A stretch of 64,000 nucleotides of DNA from Calliopsis andreniformis (lineage: Eukaryota > Arthropoda > Insecta > Hymenoptera > Andrenidae). Position 1 is the stretch's first letter. Each line of letters opens with the position of its first letter. The notes beneath the pieces were generated by a model that was not told where the DNA came from, searched no databases, and worked only from the letters and a program-made list of their open reading frames with translations. Both the position numbers and the translations under genes were made by a program. Positions 61,041 through 64,000 of the stretch are shown here, piece after piece. The DNA lies in assembly GCF_051401765.1 (NCBI RefSeq), contig NW_027480438.1:930001-994000 (forward strand), written 5' to 3'.

Positions 61041-64000
61041 CTCAATTCTCAATCCTCAATCCTCAGCCCTCAGTCCTCAAACCTCAATCCTCAATCCTCA
61101 GCCCTCATCCTCAATCTTCAATTCTCAATCCTCAATCCTCAATCCCCAATCCTCAATCTTCAATCCTCAATACTCTTTCTTCAATCCTCAATCTTCAATC
61201 CTCAATCCTCAATTCTCATTCTTCAATCCTCAATACCCAATCCTCAAACTTCAATCCTCAATCCTCAATCCTCAATTCTGAATCCTCAATCCTCAATCCT
61301 CAGACCTCAAACATCAATACTCAGCCCTCAGTCCTCGTCCTCAATCCACAACACTCAATCCTCAATCCTCAATCTTCAATCCTCAATCCTCAATCCTCAA
61401 TCCTCAATCCTCATTCTGCAATCCTCAATACCCAATCCTCAATCTTCAATCCTCAATCCTCAATCCTCAGTTCTCAATCCTCAATCCTCAATCCTCAGTC
61501 CTCGAACCTCAATTCTGAATCCGCATTCCTGAATCCTCAATTTTCAGCCCTCAGTTATCAACAATCAGTTGTCAATCTTCAATCCTCAATAGAATATCCT
61601 CAATTCACGGTTTTCAATACTCAATACTCAATCTGCAATCTTCAAACTTCTATCCACAATCATCAATTCTCATCACTCAACCCTCAACACTCAGTCCTCA
61701 ATGCACAATCCTCAATCCCCAATCCTCAATCTTCAATCCTCAATTCAGAATCTTCAATCCTCAATCCTCAAACCTCAATACTCAATCCTCAATCCTCAAT
61801 CTTCAACACTCAGTCCCCAATCCTCAATCTTCAATCCTCAATACTCAATCCTCAATCCTCAATCCTCAATCCTCAAACCTCAATCCTGAAAACTCAATCT
61901 TCAATCCTCAATCCTCAATCCTCAATCCTCAATCCTCAATCCTCAATCATCAATCCTCAATCTTCAATACTCAATCCTCAATCCTCAATCCTCAATTCTC
62001 AATACTCAATAGAAAACCTTAATCCTCAGGATTCTATACTCAAACCTCAATCCTCAACCCTGAGCCCTCATTCACAATCCTCAATCCTCAATCCTCAATC
62101 CTCAACTCTCAATCCTCAATCCTCAGCCCTCAGTCCTCAAACCTCAATCCTCAATCCTCAGTCCTAAAACCACAATCCTGAATCCTCAATCCTGAATCCT
62201 CAATCTTCAGCACTCAGTCCTCAACAATCAGTTGTCAATCCTCAATCCTCAATAGAATATCCTCAGTTCAGAATTTTCAATACGCAATACTCAGTCTGCA
62301 ATCTTCAAATCTCTATCCACAAACATCAATTCTCATCACTCAACCGTCAACACTCAGTCCCCAATCCTCAATCTTCAATCCTCAATCTTCAATCCTCAAT
62401 CATCAATCCCCAATCCTAAATTCTCAATCTTTAATCCCCAATACTCAATCTTCAATCCTCAATCCTCAATCCTCAATCCTCAATTCTCAATCCTCAATCC
62501 TCAGTCCTCAGTCCTCAGACCTCAATCCTCAACCCTCAGCCCTCATCCTCAATCCTCAATCCTCAGTCCCCAGTCCTCAAACCGCAATCCTCAACCCTCA
62601 GCCCTCATCCACAATCTTCAATCCTCAATCCTCAATCCTCAATCCCCAATCCTCAATCTTCAATCCTCAATACTCTTTCTTCAATCCTCAATCCTCAATC
62701 CTCAATCCTCATTCCTCATTCTTCAATCCTCAATACCCAATCCTCAATCTTCAATCCTCAATCCTCAATCCTCGATTCTCAATCCTCAATCCTCGATCCT
62801 CAATCCTCAGACCTCAAACATCAATACTCAGCCCTCAGTCCTCGTCCTCAATCCACAACCCTCAATCCTCAATCCTCAATCTTCAATCATCAATATTCAT
62901 TCTTCAATCCTCAATCCTCAATCCTCAATCCTCAATCCTCAATCCTCAAACCTCAATGTTCAATCCTCAATACCCAATCCTCAATCTTCAATCCTCAATA
63001 ATCAATCCTCAATCCACAATCCTCAATCCTCAATCCTCAGTCCTCAAACCACAATCCTGAATCCCCAATCCTGAGTCCTCAATCTTCAGCACTCAGTCCT
63101 CAACAACGAGTTGTCAATCCTCAATCCTCAATAGAATATCCTCAGTTCAGAGTTATCAATACGCAATACTCAGTCTGCAATCTCCAAATCTCTATCCACA
63201 AACATCAATTCTCATCACTCAACCCTCAACACTCAGTCCCCAATCCTAAATCTTCAATCCTCAATCCTCAATCCTCAATCCTCAATCCTCAATCCGCAAT
63301 TCTCAATCCTCGATCCTCAGTCCTCAGTCCTCAAACCTCAATCCTCAACCCTCAGCTCTCATCCTCAAACCTCAATCCTCAATCTTCAATCCTCAGTCCT
63401 CGATCGTCAATCCTCAATACTCAATCCTCAATCCTCAGTCCTCAAACCTCAATCCTGAATCCTCTATCCTTAATCCTCAATCTTCAGACCTGAGACCTCA
63501 ACAATCAGTTCTCAATCCTCAATCCTCAATAGAATATCATGAATTCACACCTTTCAATACTCAATATTCAACCTGCAATCTTCAAATCTCTGTCCAAAAA
63601 CATCAATTCTCATCACTCAGCCCTCAACACTCAGTCCCCAATCCTCAATCTTCAATCCTCAATCATCAATTCTCAATCCTCAGTTCTCAATCTTTAATAC
63701 ACAATACTCAATCTTCAGTCCTCAATCAACAATCCTCAATCCACAATCCTCAATCCTCAATCCTCAATCCTCATTCTTCAATCCTCAATCCCCAATCCTC
63801 AATCTTCAATCCTCAATCCTCAATCCTCAATTCTCAATCCTCAATCCTCAGTCCTCAGTCCTCAAACCTCAATCCTCAACCCTCAGCCCTCATCCTCAAT
63901 CCTCAATCCTCAATCGTCAATCCTCAACCTTCAATCCTCAGTACTCAACCTTCAATCCTCGATCCTCAGTCCTCAAACCTCAATTCTGAAGCCTCAATCC
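61041..64000 (+). repeat. Diverged flank, part 2
   Basis: Anchors at 61559 (D-like), 62222 (H), 63101 (H) and 63499 (E-like, ATCATGAATTCACACC). A broken palindrome relative lies at 62009. About 63,030-63,425 is a copy of 55,780-56,180 (shift 7,245 bp). The array continues past the window end. Confidence 0.84.

Larger units (their letters stand above)
1..64000 (+). repeat. Satellite array of a 7-bp unit (TCAATCC)
   Basis: The full window reads in phase as TCAATCC heptamers and single-base variants such as TCAATCT, TCAATAC, TCAGTCC, TCAAACC and TCAACCC. Even the most diverged parts still split cleanly into sevens. Exact runs reach 12 units (1278-1361). The canonical unit lacks G, so base composition is strongly strand-asymmetric. 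No stretch over 300 bases is free of the repeat, and no non-satellite insertion is visible. It continues past both window ends. The scale and nested order are typical of eukaryotic satellite DNA. A bacterial source is very unlikely. I do not recognise a named satellite family or species. Confidence 0.97.

Noticed and set aside
1..64000. Degenerate plant-type telomere repeat
   Set aside because: The - strand unit TTGAGGA has seven bases like TTTAGGG but differs at two of seven positions throughout, and no run of true TTTAGGG or TTAGGG was seen.
1..64000. tRNA, rRNA or other structured RNA genes
   Set aside because: The sequence is low complexity with too little G on the + strand for conserved stems, and no rRNA- or tRNA-like segment was seen on either strand.

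Overview
The whole 64 kb is one satellite DNA array. I see no credible protein gene, RNA gene, mobile element, CRISPR array, origin or bacterial regulatory site. Every stretch reads as copies, exact or mutated, of a 7-base unit, TCAATCC on the + strand (GGATTGA on the - strand). The canonical unit has no G, so the + strand carries only about 0 to 5 G per 60 bases in the lines I sampled. A long array of short repeats with nested higher-order structure points to eukaryotic heterochromatin (pericentromeric, subtelomeric or a sex chromosome). The species cannot be named from the sequence. Both window ends lie inside the array.

The array has several layers. (1) Heptamers form the base layer. (2) A diverged but conserved block of about 22 heptamers (about 154 bp) recurs 82 times. 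I use its 15-base anchor CAACAATCAGTTGTC as the unit boundary. (3) Anchors fall into subtypes by their flanks. A: preceded by CGGCCCTCAGACCG. B: preceded by CAGCCCTCAGTCAT and usually followed by CCTAAATCC. C: preceded by CAGACCTCAGTCAT. D: preceded by CCGCATTCCTG and followed by AATGCACAATCC. E: followed by ATCACTAATTCAC. F: followed by CACTACGCAG. G: one diverged copy. H: with CAGTTCAGA. C2 and D2 are relatives of C and D. Spacing between subtypes is very regular (A-B 420, B-C 872, C-A 643, C-D 1222, D-E 817, F-A 1257, D2-C 1453 bp). (4) Subtypes assemble into higher-order repeats (HORs) of 1935 bp (A-B-C), about 3966 bp (A-B-C-D-E) and 3878 bp (D2-C-A-B-C2). (5) Multi-kilobase segments are copied again at long range: shifts of about 12.03 kb, 26.5 kb, 23.93 kb and 21.6 kb.

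Layout: 1-439 is the tail of a B-C unit. 440-19,277 holds two copies of a 6.8 kb segment around two 3966-bp HORs. 19,277-30,480 is a mosaic with several recombination junctions and one unusual old unit (29,048-29,935). 30,480-40,700 is a second copy of 3.4-14.1 kb. 40,700-47,003 is another mosaic. 47,003-54,759 is two clean tandem 3878-bp HORs. From about 55,560 to the end the repeats are visibly more diverged and irregularly spaced, as expected near an array edge.

The most distinctive non-heptamer feature is a 30-bp imperfect palindrome (12-bp arms, 2-base bulge, 4-base loop). It is present 38 times, often as pairs 203 bp apart, and is derived from a non-palindromic relative that sits in most anchor blocks. 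All long open frames lie on the + strand because the heptamer has no stop in any + frame, while its complement has a TGA every seven codons in each frame. They all encode the same peptide repeat and are best read as by-products of the satellite.
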